From Wenjunlia vitaminophila DSM 41686 (GTDB taxonomy: Bacteria > Actinomycetota > Actinomycetes > Streptomycetales > Streptomycetaceae), in the NCBI RefSeq assembly GCF_000380165.1, contig NZ_KB904666.1, positions 1-64,000 of the forward strand: a DNA stretch of 64,000 nucleotides, given 5' to 3'. The translations under genes were made by a program, and so were the position numbers. The number at the start of each line of letters is the position of its first letter. Position 1 is the stretch's first letter. This document shows positions 1 to 7,474 of the stretch, in pieces. Below the pieces are notes generated by a model that searched no databases, had not been told where the DNA came from, and saw only the letters and a list, made by a program, of their open reading frames with translations.

Positions 1-395
1 GGCAGCGCGTCCCTCTTGCGCTTGACGCGGGGCATCCCGGCGCGCTGCCGTACCGGCAGCTTCGCCTTGATGTCCTTCATGGCCTTGGCGCGGGCCTTGG
101 CGAAGTCGCGGATGGCCTGCTGCTGCGACACGGAGGCGCCCTCGCGCAGCCAGGCCATCGTGTTGCGGGCCTGGGTCAGCATCTTGTCGAGCTGGGCCGG
201 GCCGCACGTCGTCTTCTCGGCCGTCCCCTGGTTCGCGGTGTGGACCTTGCGGGACATGGCCACGCACTCGTTCCACACCCAGCGGCAGCGCGCCCACTCG
301 GCCATCAGGCCCGTGCGGGCGGGCGACGACACACGAAGCCGGTACGTGTACCGGGCATGCCCGGCATCCTTCCGCCGCTCACCCGGTGTCGCCAT
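1..395 (-). CDS. tnpB: IS200/IS605-family TnpB, N-terminal part (cut by window edge)
   Basis: The frame opens at the ATG at 395 and runs off the left edge, so about 131 N-terminal residues are visible. They show the start of an OrfB/TnpB protein: a beta strand (RYTYRLRVSSP), then helices with RCRWVWNECVA and VSQQQAIRDFAKA, then a basic stretch (MPRVKRKRDAL), matching the helix-turn-helix OrfB_IS605 region. TnpB is an RNA-guided, RuvC-type nuclease that helps keep the element in place; its catalytic part would lie to the left and cannot be judged. A divergent ribbon-helix-helix gene starts 14 bp away, and an IS-end hairpin lies about 220 bp upstream. No tnpA is visible. Whether the protein is intact is unknown. 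Confidence 0.8.
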   Translation of the reverse strand, partial: MATPGERRKDAGHARYTYRLRVSSPARTGLMAEWARCRWVWNECVAMSRKVHTANQGTAEKTTCGPAQLDKMLTQARNTMAWLREGASVSQQQAIRDFAKARAKAMKDIKAKLPVRQRAGMPRVKRKRDAL

Positions 396-409
396 GGCAT
401 CATTTTAGC

Positions 410-568
410 ATGGAAGACGAGAAGCGGATTTCTCTCCGCCTGCCAACAGACCTGCATGCACGCCTGGTTGAAGCGGCCCGTTCCGACCGGCGGTCCCTCA
501 ACTCCGAGATCGTCCACCTGCTTGAGGTCGCACTCGGTCCCGCAGTCGAAGACGACCAATCGCCCTGA
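410..568 (+). CDS. Small ribbon-helix-helix (Arc/MetJ-type) DNA-binding protein
   Basis: A 52-residue protein starting at the ATG at 410. The N-terminal strand KRISLRLPTDLHARL is followed by two helices (VEAARSDRRSLNSEIVHLL), the standard layout of Arc-like dimeric repressors; the length fits the family. It is divergent from tnpB with only 14 bp between the two ATGs, so both genes must share a promoter region and this protein could bind there. It lies between tnpB and the hairpin at 617-636, that is, inside the apparent limits of the element, so it looks like cargo or a self-regulator of the insertion sequence. That role is inference; the fold assignment is firm. Confidence 0.75.
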   Translation: MEDEKRISLRLPTDLHARLVEAARSDRRSLNSEIVHLLEVALGPAVEDDQSP

Positions 569-610
569 CAGCGATTGCCCTGCCCCATGCCCCGCTACGC
601 GGGAGCTTCG

Positions 611-650
611 ATTCCTCCCCGCCCTCAAGGACGGGGCATCCTCGAAGGAG
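611..650. mobile_element. Likely end of the IS200/IS605-type element (subterminal hairpin)
   Basis: CCCCGCCCT at 617-625 and AGGACGGGG at 628-636 form a short hairpin with one mismatch, preceded by GATTCCT and followed by CATCCTC. Actinobacterial IS200/IS605 elements end in imperfect hairpins of this kind, flanked by ATTCCT-like sequence. It lies upstream of tnpB, so it would be the element's tnpB-proximal left end. The AAGGAG ribosome binding site of the next gene (645-650) follows at once, so the insertion abuts the marR translation start. The exact boundary cannot be fixed without an empty-site comparison. Confidence 0.55.
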
Positions 651-655
651 ACGCG

Positions 656-1108
656 GTGAACGCCGCAGTGGACAGGGACGGAGCGCTCCAGGCGCTGGAA
701 CGCGAGTTGTCGGTGCTGTTGCGCCGAGCCCGCGCCGCGCAACTGGAGATGGCCCGGGCGGTGCATCCGGAACTGGAGTCCGGCGCCTACGGGCTGCTGC
801 TGCGTCTGGAACAGGTGGGGCCCCAGCGGCCCACCGACCTGGCGGCCTACTTCGGCGTGGGCAAGGCGACCATGAGCCGCCAGTTGCGGAGCCTGAAGGA
901 CCTGGGGCTGGTCACCCGTGAGCCCGACCCGGCGGACGGCCGGGCCTTCCTGATGACGCTGACCCGTGAGGGCAGGCGCCGTTTCACCGGTGTCCGGGAG
1001 GCCCGTCGGGCCCGGTACCTCTCCCTGATGTCCGCCTGGGACCGGTCGGAGGTGGCGGAACTGGCCCGGCTGCTGCACCGGCTCAACGAACAGTCGCGGG
1101 AGGTCTGA
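656..1108 (+). CDS. MarR-family transcriptional regulator
   Basis: A 150-residue winged-helix regulator of normal MarR length. The GTG at 656 is chosen because AAGGAG (645-650) lies 5 bp upstream. The core reads HPELESGAYGLLLRL, then PTDLAAYFGVGKATMSRQL (recognition helix) and LVTREPDPADGRAFLMTLT (the DxR wing). MarR proteins act as dimers, usually repress neighbouring or self promoters, and release DNA on binding a phenolic or oxidant ligand; the ligand here is unknown. The IS end lies directly upstream, so the native promoter may have been separated from the gene and replaced by sequence within the element. It is convergent with the PP2C-like gene and shares a terminator with it. Confidence 0.88.
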   Translation: MNAAVDRDGALQALERELSVLLRRARAAQLEMARAVHPELESGAYGLLLRLEQVGPQRPTDLAAYFGVGKATMSRQLRSLKDLGLVTREPDPADGRAFLMTLTREGRRRFTGVREARRARYLSLMSAWDRSEVAELARLLHRLNEQSREV

Positions 1109-1109
1109 G

Positions 1110-1133
1110 GCCCCTGGCCGGTGGGCCGGGGGC
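1110..1133. terminator. Hairpin terminator between convergent genes
   Basis: GCCCCTGGCC (1110-1119) pairs with GGCCGGGGGC (1124-1133) over ten base pairs, including one G-U wobble, with a four-base loop. It begins two bases after the marR stop and lies just beyond the PP2C stop, so it can serve both strands. There is no U-tract, as is common at this G+C. Confidence 0.6.
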
Positions 1134-1147
1134 GGTCCGGCGACGCG

Positions 1148-1999
1148 TCAGAGCTCCACCAGCGCCGCCGTGGCGTCGTCGTGCGCCTTGTGGCGCCGGT
1201 TGCCCGCCGCGAGGTCCGCGTCCTCCGCCGCGCGCACCCGGTTGATCAGTTCCTCGGCGCCCTCCTTGCGCAGCAACTCCAGAGCCCCGGTCCAGTCCAC
1301 CGCACCGAAGAGCTCCACGAGTCGGGAGGCGCCGTCGGTCAGTGCGGCCACCGCGCGCACCCCGTCCCGGGGAAGGGTTCCGGTCACCGCGAGGTCGGCC
1401 ACCTCCGGGTCGGCCGCAGCGGTGTGGAAGCCGCCCTCCGCGTTCCGCAGTGACTCGACCGCGGCGATGTACGCGCTCACCGTGGCCGGCCGCTCGGGGG
1501 CCTGTTGGGGCAGGGCGCGGACGCGGGCGCGCAGGGTGCCCACCGGCTCGGGCAGTCGGTCCAGTCGGTCGTCGAGCACCGGTTCGACGTGGGTCCCGTG
1601 GTCCAGCAGCAGGACCGAGTCGGACAGCACCAGGTACTCCACGGTCCGCTCGGACCAGCGGACGGCCACCGCGGTCGCCTGGGGGGTGCGGGGGTGGGTC
1701 AGGTCACATCCGCCACCGTGGGCCCGTGCGGTGCGGGAGATCGCCGCGGCCAGGCAGCGGGGGAGTGGTGTGGCGGGGTCGGACACCGCGAGTTCCACAA
1801 GCGCCCCGCCCAGTCGGGCGGTGTACCAGGGCACCCCGTGCACACACCCGTCATCGCCGTCGGCGGGCGGGGTGACCCCGTCCAGCACCACCAGGACCCC
1901 ACCGTGCCCGGAGGCGGGCAGCGCGGCCGAGACGAAGTCCTCGTTGGGACGGGTAGGGCTACTGGGATTAGTGGCGATATCGAGGCGCATGCGAACCAT
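1148..1999 (-). CDS. PP2C-like serine/threonine phosphatase domain protein
   Basis: A 283-residue cytosolic protein. The N-terminus has the PP2C-type segments RPNEDFV and VLVVLDGVT (metal-binding Asp region), the middle has TAVAVRWSERTVEYLVLSDS, and the C-terminal part has AALTDGASRL and HDDATAALVEL, giving the scattered aspartates of the PPM fold over the whole length. Members of this short actinobacterial subgroup are predicted phosphoprotein phosphatases; the substrate is unknown. There is no transmembrane segment or sensor domain. The start is either 1999 or the internal ATG at 1990; neither has a strong Shine-Dalgarno sequence. It is transcribed towards marR and stands alone. Confidence 0.82.
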   Translation of the reverse strand: MVRMRLDIATNPSSPTRPNEDFVSAALPASGHGGVLVVLDGVTPPADGDDGCVHGVPWYTARLGGALVELAVSDPATPLPRCLAAAISRTARAHGGGCDLTHPRTPQATAVAVRWSERTVEYLVLSDSVLLLDHGTHVEPVLDDRLDRLPEPVGTLRARVRALPQQAPERPATVSAYIAAVESLRNAEGGFHTAAADPEVADLAVTGTLPRDGVRAVAALTDGASRLVELFGAVDWTGALELLRKEGAEELINRVRAAEDADLAAGNRRHKAHDDATAALVEL

Positions 2000-2667
2000 T
2001 GTGCATAGGCGGTGTACAAGGTGTTCGAATTACCTGAGACGTGTTGAGGGTGGCTGCCGGCGTGCGGACTCGGGCGGCGCGGTGGTGGCCGGATCGGCCT
2101 GCCCGGCGCCGAAGTTCACCTCCTGTTCCCCGAGTGACAGGATGGGTCCGGAAACGATGTGATGCCGAACGGGCACCTAAGCGGAATGACGTATCCTGTC
2201 ACCTTTGCGGGTCTGGTTCGGGCTTAACGAGCCCTGGTTCCCGACTTGTTGAGGCCGTGGAAGTAATGTTCACTCGTTCGGGTGGCTGAGCGGGGGATGC
2301 GCGGCTCCTACCGGCGTGGACTGCGAAGGTCGAGATCATGCCGGGATGGATCGATCGCGTGTGCGGTAACCGTGAAGCTGGTCTCTGGGCAGCTCGCGGA
2401 GTCGGTGATGTGAACGCGAGACGAGGACACGAGGTCGGGTGCTGACAGGGCAGATGCCGCGGAGGCGGCACGGCACGCTCGCGGCCCGGTGCCACTCCCC
2501 GGTGACGCCGCCGGGGTCCAGCCGGCGCCTGGCCGTGCCGGGCGAGTGCGGCCGGCACGGTGTGGACCTGGCAGGGCGGAGCACCTCGGGACACGCGCTT
2601 GTCGAGAGGGTGCTCGGTGGACGTCAAGACCTCCAGGACAACGCCGGTGGTGCGCGAAGGAGAATCG
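2000..2667. other. Non-coding stretch upstream of the conservon GTPase
   Basis: No gene with convincing coding signal is seen in these 668 bp between the divergent PP2C-like and GTPase genes. It presumably holds both promoters. The last part carries a short stretch resembling the C-terminus of a conservon DUF742 protein (listed separately), which suggests that part of a conservon has been lost here. Confidence 0.5.
2589..2633 (+). pseudogene. Possible remnant of a DUF742 (CvnC-like) gene, 3' end only
   Basis: Codons in this stretch spell GHALVERVLGGRQDL. DUF742/CvnC proteins typically end in a helix of the form LLERVLxGLRxL directly before cvnD, which is where this piece lies. The rest of the DUF742 winged helix (P-S-VAE-AAHL-LPLGVVRVLL) was looked for upstream and is not there. 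If real, it is a decayed fragment of a once complete conservon; it is short enough to be chance. Confidence 0.25.
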
Positions 2668-3252
2668 GTGCAGACCTCTGACGTCGAAACAAAGGCCCCG
2701 GTCTCCACGAAGATCGTGGTGTCCGGCGGCTTCGGTGTGGGCAAGACGACCTTCGTCGGGGCCGTCTCGGAGATCACCCCCCTGACCACCGAGGCGGTGA
2801 TGACCCAGGCCAGTGAGGGCCTTGACGACCTGCGCTCCACTCCGGGCAAGACCACCACCACGGTGGCCATGGACTTCGGCCGGATCACGCTCGACGCCGA
2901 CCTGGTGCTGTACCTGTTCGGCACCCCGGGGCAGCACCGGTTCTGGTTCATGTGGGACGACCTGGTGCGCGGGGCGATCGGCGCGGTGGTCCTCGCCGAC
3001 ACCAGGCGCCTCGCGGACTGTTTCCCCTCGCTCGACTACTTCGAGAGCAGCGGCCTCCCGTTCGTCGTGGCCGTCAACCAGTTCGAGGGCACACCCGCCT
3101 ACACGGTCGCCGACGTGCGGGACGCCCTCTCGCTGCCCGCTCCGGTCCCCGTGGTGATCTGTGACGCGCGTAACCGCCCCTCGGCGGTGGCCACCCTGAT
3201 GTCCCTGGTGTCCCACGCGCTGACCGCCCAGACCGCCCAGACCGCCACCTGA
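2668..3252 (+). CDS. cvnD: Conservon-type small GTPase (CvnD family)
   Basis: A 194-residue cytosolic GTP-binding protein. The GTG at 2668 is chosen for GAAGGAG (2656-2662), and the protein then starts close to the family's first strand. Visible motifs: P-loop GGFGVGKTTF, switch I region TTTTVAMDFGRI, the G3 variant LFGTPGQHRFWFMWDDL, and VVAVNQFEG in place of the usual NKxD. The last is typical of this prokaryotic family. CvnD proteins work with a sensor-kinase-like CvnA, a roadblock protein CvnB and a DUF742 protein CvnC, normally as a four-gene operon. Here A, B and C are missing, with only a possible trace of C just upstream, so this is an orphan member that may act with another conservon. 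Confidence 0.9.
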   Translation: MQTSDVETKAPVSTKIVVSGGFGVGKTTFVGAVSEITPLTTEAVMTQASEGLDDLRSTPGKTTTTVAMDFGRITLDADLVLYLFGTPGQHRFWFMWDDLVRGAIGAVVLADTRRLADCFPSLDYFESSGLPFVVAVNQFEGTPAYTVADVRDALSLPAPVPVVICDARNRPSAVATLMSLVSHALTAQTAQTAT

Positions 3253-3469
3253 CGCACGCGGCCCCGCTCCGGGCTCCTGTGCGTACCCGCCGGCGTGCCG
3301 CGGGGGCCGAGGGGGCTCGAGCAGGGCACCTGCTGTCCTCCGCCGTGGGTTCCTAGCCTGACGCCCGCGATGCGGTGGCCCGACCGTCACCAGGGGACCG
3401 GACCCACCGGGTGCGTCCCCGGAGGTCGCGCCGCGGGGCCCAGTGGACCAACGGGAACGGGGGCAACAC

Positions 3470-4726
3470 GTGCGCAGGATCGCGATTGTGGGAGCCGGTC
3501 AGGCCGGCCTGCAACTGGCGCTCGGACTGCTTGCGGCCGACTACGAGGTGACCCTGGTGGCCGACCGGTCACCCGACGAGGTGCGCCAGGGACAGGTGAC
3601 ATCCACCCAGATCATGTTCCACACGGCGCTGGACCAGGAACGCGAGCTGGGGCTCAACCACTGGGAGGACCAGACGCCCCCCATCGAGGGGCTGGGGATC
3701 ACGGTGGCGACCCCCGACGGTGTCCGTCGGGCCGACTGGATGGGGCGCCTCGACCACTACGCCCAGTCCGTCGACCAGCGGGTCAAGATGGCCGGCTGGA
3801 TGGAGGAGTTCACCGAACGCGGCGGGCACCTGGTGCTGCGCGCCGCCGGGGTGGCGGATCTCGAGGCGTTGTCCCGCGGGCACGACCTGGTGGTGGTCGC
3901 CACCGGCAAGGGCGAGCTGTCCACGCTCTTCGCCCGCGACCCCCTGCACTCGCCTTTCCTGACCCCGCAGCGGGCGCTGTCGGCGGCCTATGTGCACGGT
4001 CTCGGACCGCGGCTGGACCACGACAGGCCCGGGCTCTCGGCGAGCTTCGTCGCCGGGGTGGGAGCGCTGTTCGTCCTGCCGTCGTACACCACCTCGGGCC
4101 CCTGCGGCGCCCTGTTGTGGGAGGCGGTCCCCGGCGGCCCGGCGGACGTCTTCGCCGGGGTGCGGGACCCGGGGGAGCGGCTGCGGCTGATCCTGGAACT
4201 GGTGGAGCGTCACACGCCGTGGGAGCACGCCAGGACGGCCAAGGTGGAGCTGACCGACGAGCGGGCGACCCTCACCGGCGGCTATCCGCCGGTGGTGCGG
4301 CACCCCGTCGCCGAACTGCCCTCGGGGGCACTGGTGCTCGGCGCGGGGGACGTGCTGGTGCTCGCCGACCCGGCCGGTGCGCAGGGCGCCAACTCGGCTG
4401 CCAAGTGCGCCACCGCGTACCTGCGGAGCATTGTCGAACACGGTGACGGCCCGTTCGATCGGGAATTCATGGAGCGGACCTTCGCCCGTTACTGGGACAC
4501 CGCGGGGGCGGCGATCACGCGATTCACCAACACCATGCTCGCCCCGTTGCCGGAGCACGTCCAACGGATGTTCATGGTCGCCAATGAGTATCCCGAGGTG
4601 GCGGATCGTTTCGTCAACGCGTTCGACGACCCGTCACTCCTGCGGGACTGGTTCTATCAACCGGAGGAAATGGCGCGCTATCTGGACGATGTCCGGATGC
4701 GCGGCGGCGCGGGAGCGGGGGCGTGA
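3470..4726 (+). CDS. StyA-like FAD-dependent monooxygenase (styrene/indole type)
   Basis: A 418-residue flavoprotein. The GTG at 3470 puts the Rossmann motif IAIVGAGQAGLQLALGLL at the very N-terminus, as in StyA/IndA; a GTG at 3443 would add nine residues. The segment QGQVTSTQIMFHTALDQERELGLN and the later LADPAGAQGANSAAKCA (FAD pyrophosphate/ribityl region) fit the whole-length StyA family. Two-component styrene monooxygenases epoxidise styrene or indole using FADH2 from a separate reductase StyB; no reductase is adjacent, so reduced flavin must come from elsewhere. The genuine substrate is unknown. No signal peptide. It is monocistronic as far as can be seen. Confidence 0.85.
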   Translation: MRRIAIVGAGQAGLQLALGLLAADYEVTLVADRSPDEVRQGQVTSTQIMFHTALDQERELGLNHWEDQTPPIEGLGITVATPDGVRRADWMGRLDHYAQSVDQRVKMAGWMEEFTERGGHLVLRAAGVADLEALSRGHDLVVVATGKGELSTLFARDPLHSPFLTPQRALSAAYVHGLGPRLDHDRPGLSASFVAGVGALFVLPSYTTSGPCGALLWEAVPGGPADVFAGVRDPGERLRLILELVERHTPWEHARTAKVELTDERATLTGGYPPVVRHPVAELPSGALVLGAGDVLVLADPAGAQGANSAAKCATAYLRSIVEHGDGPFDREFMERTFARYWDTAGAAITRFTNTMLAPLPEHVQRMFMVANEYPEVADRFVNAFDDPSLLRDWFYQPEEMARYLDDVRMRGGAGAGA

Positions 4727-5073
4727 CCGGAACCCCGACACCGCCGACGCCGACGCCCTGTGGGCCGGGGCGACCCCGGTGCGGCGGGCGGCGTCGCGAC
4801 GGGCCGGCCACCCGAGTGCCGTGGGGACCCCGGCGCGGGGCCTGTCACCGACACGACGGTCGCTGACCGCCGCCGCGGTAGTGGTACAGGAAATCCGCTC
4901 CGGTATTTGGCTTTCGTCCGGGTTCCGCGTTCACAGTTCCCTTTCGCTTCCCACCCCAGCGCCCTCAAATCCCTGTGTAATCCTCACGGGAATCCGTCGG
5001 ACGCCTGGGTAAGAGTCCTCACGGGGGATGCCTGACCGAACACCGAGCCAAGTGATAACCGGAGGGATCCGCC
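4727..5073. other. Intergenic region upstream of the SsgA-like gene
   Basis: These 347 bp hold no supportable gene. Base composition falls in the last 170 bp, as expected for a promoter region of the sporulation-type gene that follows. GGAGGGATCC at 5060-5069 provides its ribosome binding site. Confidence 0.5.
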
Positions 5074-5502
5074 ATGCGGATGGCGACCGTGGTCGAATGT
5101 GAGATCGACATGGACCTCATCGTCGGCATGGATTTGATCATTGGTGTGGATCGCACGTTGCCGGTGACGGCCCATTTCTCCTACAGCAGCGGTTACCCCT
5201 ATCAGGTGGTCGCCACTTTCCGGCACGGTGAGGAGAAGATCGCTACCTGGGTCTTCTGCCGGCGCCTGCTCCTGGAGGGCGCGTTCCGTCGGGCCGGGCA
5301 GGGCGACGTGCGGATCTGGCCGGACCACGCCCGCTCGCTCGTCTGCATCGGGCTGAGCGCGCCGGGCGGCAGTTCGCTGCTGCTCGCCCCGGCGGAGGCG
5401 GTCTTCCGGTGGAACGACCGGATGTGCCGGGTCGTGCCCCCGGGCACCGAGAGCGACCACGTGGACCTGGACCGGGAGGTCGCCGCGCTCCTGGGCGGCT
5501 GA
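5074..5502 (+). CDS. SsgA-like protein (SALP), sporulation cell-division regulator
   Basis: A 142-residue protein of normal SALP length. GGAGG lies upstream of the ATG at 5074. Family features are YSSGYPYQVVATF near residue 50, then a variant of the usual WxFSRDLL block (TWVFCRRLLLEGAF), GDVRIWPDH, and the C-terminal VPPGTESDHVDLDREVAALL. SALPs occur only in morphologically complex actinomycetes and control septum-site selection, peptidoglycan maintenance and autolysis during sporulation, without known enzymatic activity. The N-terminus carries an unusual methionine- and isoleucine-rich repeat (MDLIVGMDLIIGVD). It is convergent with an NlpC/P60 hydrolase gene; SALPs are known to influence such hydrolases, but a direct link here is inference. 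Confidence 0.9.
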   Translation: MRMATVVECEIDMDLIVGMDLIIGVDRTLPVTAHFSYSSGYPYQVVATFRHGEEKIATWVFCRRLLLEGAFRRAGQGDVRIWPDHARSLVCIGLSAPGGSSLLLAPAEAVFRWNDRMCRVVPPGTESDHVDLDREVAALLGG

Positions 5503-5550
5503 CCGGTGGCGCCGCCGAGCACGGGCCCACAGGTCCGGAGCCGTTCGACG

Positions 5551-5599
5551 CCGTGCCCCCGTGGTTCCGGACGGGAGGTCCGGCGCCACGGGGGCACGG
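5551..5599. terminator. Strong bidirectional hairpin terminator
   Basis: CCGTGCCCCCGTGG (5551-5564) and CCACGGGGGCACGG (5586-5599) form a perfect 14-bp stem, with a second smaller pairing inside the 21-base loop. It lies between the convergent SsgA-like and NlpC/P60 genes and can end transcripts from both sides. Confidence 0.75.
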
Positions 5600-5672
5600 A
5601 GGGGGAGGCGCGGTCGCCGCCGCGGCGGCGGTCCCGGTCCCGGGGCGCTCCCCACCAGGAAGGGGGAAGGCC

Positions 5673-6851
5673 CTAGCGCTCGGGGACCACCGGGACCTTG
5701 CCGTCGCCGGCTGAGGCACCCGGGTCGGGTCGGACCGCGCCCAGGATCGGCATGCCGCCGACCGGGGCCACCTTCACCACGTCCCCGGTGCGGGGCGCGT
5801 GCACGATCTTCCCGTTGCCGATGTACATCCCCACGTGGGTCGCCCCGGGGTAGTAGATGACCAGGTCGCCGGGGCGCAGCAGGTTCAGCGGGATGCGCGG
5901 GAGCTGCTTCCACTGCTCCTGGCTGGTCCGCGGGATCGGGGTCCCGGCGGCGGCCCACGCCTGGGAGGTGAGTCCCGAGCAGTCGAACGCGTCCGGTCCC
6001 TCGGCCCCCCACACGTAGGGGTCGCCGAGCTGCTTGAACGCCCAGGCGACGGCGGTCTGGCCGCCGTCCGAGGCGGCGCGGTTGCCCTTACCGAGCGCAC
6101 CGGAGGCCAGGAACTCGGCCTGGGCGGCGTCGAACCCGTCCTCCTCGAGCCGGCGCAGCTCCTCGAGCTGGACCCCGGTGAGGGTGCTGACGATGTCCTC
6201 GACCTTGGCGACCCGGTCCTCGACCCTGTCGCGGGCCTTGCGCTGGTCCTCGGCGTACCGCTCGGCCTTCTTCAGCGCCGCCCGCTGCTTGGTCACCACC
6301 TTGTCGAGGTTCTTCTGGGTGTCCTGCAACCGCCGGACCACCTCGGCCTGCGCCTCGGCCGCCCGGTTCAGGTCGTGGCTGCGGTCGAACGCCTCCTGCG
6401 GGTCGTCGCTGAGGAGCAGGATGCCGTAGTCCGAGAGCCCCGACTGCCGGTACTGCTTGCGGGCGAGCCGGCCGGCCTCGGCGCGGTTCTCCCTGACCTC
6501 CTCGCGCTGGTCGTCGAGCTCGCGGGTCAGGTCCTTGACGACCTGTCGCTGCCGGTCCCGCTTCTCCTTGGCGCCCTTGTACTGCTCCGTCGCCTCCTCG
6601 GCCTGCCGGTGCAGGTTCTGGAGCCGTTTGAGCAGGGAACGCAGCTCCTGCTGGGACAGGCCCAGCGGCGGGGCGGGCTGGTCCGGGGGCAGGTCGTGGA
6701 GGAAGCCGGAGTCCGACGCCTGCTCACCGGCGGAGGGGCTGGGGTCGGCGTGGGCGACCGGCGCGGGCAGCGCCAGCGCCGCACCGGCGAGGAGCGCGCC
6801 ACAGGTCAGGGCCCGGTACAGCCATCCCTGGGAGCGCCGAGCAACTGACAT
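5673..6851 (-). CDS. Secreted NlpC/P60 peptidoglycan endopeptidase with coiled coil
   Basis: A 392-residue exported hydrolase. The ATG at 6851 is preferred: GGAGGTGA precedes it, and a Sec signal peptide follows (basic start, then a hydrophobic run, cut after PAPVAHA at about residue 35). Residues about 60-270 form a long charged coiled coil, typical of RipA/CwlO-type enzymes, which keeps them inactive or docks them to a partner such as FtsEX. The C-terminal NlpC/P60 domain has the catalytic Cys in DAFDCSGLT, the His in ATHVGMYIG and the third polar residue in IVHAPRTG. It cleaves within the peptide stems of peptidoglycan. The order signal, coiled coil, NlpC/P60 is complete, and the length is usual. 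Confidence 0.93.
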   Translation of the reverse strand: MSVARRSQGWLYRALTCGALLAGAALALPAPVAHADPSPSAGEQASDSGFLHDLPPDQPAPPLGLSQQELRSLLKRLQNLHRQAEEATEQYKGAKEKRDRQRQVVKDLTRELDDQREEVRENRAEAGRLARKQYRQSGLSDYGILLLSDDPQEAFDRSHDLNRAAEAQAEVVRRLQDTQKNLDKVVTKQRAALKKAERYAEDQRKARDRVEDRVAKVEDIVSTLTGVQLEELRRLEEDGFDAAQAEFLASGALGKGNRAASDGGQTAVAWAFKQLGDPYVWGAEGPDAFDCSGLTSQAWAAAGTPIPRTSQEQWKQLPRIPLNLLRPGDLVIYYPGATHVGMYIGNGKIVHAPRTGDVVKVAPVGGMPILGAVRPDPGASAGDGKVPVVPER

Positions 6852-6965
6852 CCCATCACCTCCGCTATCGATCACTGTGTCCCGGATGATCCTGCCATGA
6901 TTCGTCGTACGAGTAACAGGGTTGTTTGCGGACAAGACGATCGTTCACCCGGTCGGGGCGCACCG

Positions 6966-7274
6966 TCAGTCGGCACCGTGGTCGTTGACGTCCCGCGCCC
7001 GCCCGGCGGTTCCGCGACCGCGTCGCCAGGGCCAACGGGGGCCGTCGTCCGCCGCGCCGTGCGGGTCGTACTCGTACCGCCAGCGGGTGGCCCGAAGCCG
7101 CTGCGGACCGGGGCTGAGCACCCGTCGGTACACGTACACCGTGGGCTCCCCGCCGTCCTCGGCGGGCACCGGCACCGGGTACGTCCTGGGTGGGTGCCCG
7201 GTCATCCCGCACAGCACCGGCAACACCCGTCCGTCCAGGGGACCGCCGACGAACGCCGTCCGCTCGCTCCTCAC
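6966..7274 (-). CDS. Small conserved actinobacterial protein of unknown function
   Basis: A 102-residue protein read from the GTG at 7274. The segment RTAFVGGPLDGRVLPV followed by VYVYRRVLSPGPQ and RWRYEYDPHG is the pattern of a widespread small actinobacterial family (G-GGP-DGR... then a Y-rich strand region); no function is known to me. The last third is rich in Arg and Gly and may be disordered. There is no signal peptide. No good Shine-Dalgarno sequence is seen, so the start is uncertain. It lies upstream of and co-directional with the NlpC/P60 gene, 115 bp apart. Confidence 0.6.
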   Translation of the reverse strand: MRSERTAFVGGPLDGRVLPVLCGMTGHPPRTYPVPVPAEDGGEPTVYVYRRVLSPGPQRLRATRWRYEYDPHGAADDGPRWPWRRGRGTAGRARDVNDHGAD

Positions 7275-7474
7275 GCCGCCCCCGTCCCCCGCGCCCGCGC
7301 GCCGTCACGCGCCGGGCACGGGTCCGGGGGGCCGATGACCGCCGGGACGCCCTCCGCCGGGTTGACGTCCCCCACGCACTCCTCCGCCAGCATGCGGGTA
7401 GTCTGCCCCCTCCGCCGGCCCGGGGGAACCGTGACCGCCTGACGCTCACCGCGGCCCGCCCACCCGCGCGCGGG

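Noticed and set aside
2439-2681. A complete small gene upstream of cvnD
   Set aside because: Only its last part resembles a known protein, and it overlaps the cvnD start; the rest has no protein-like pattern.
6852-6965. A c-di-AMP (ydaO-type) riboswitch before the NlpC/P60 gene, as often seen in streptomycetes
   Set aside because: I looked for the conserved core elements in the leader and could not find a convincing match.
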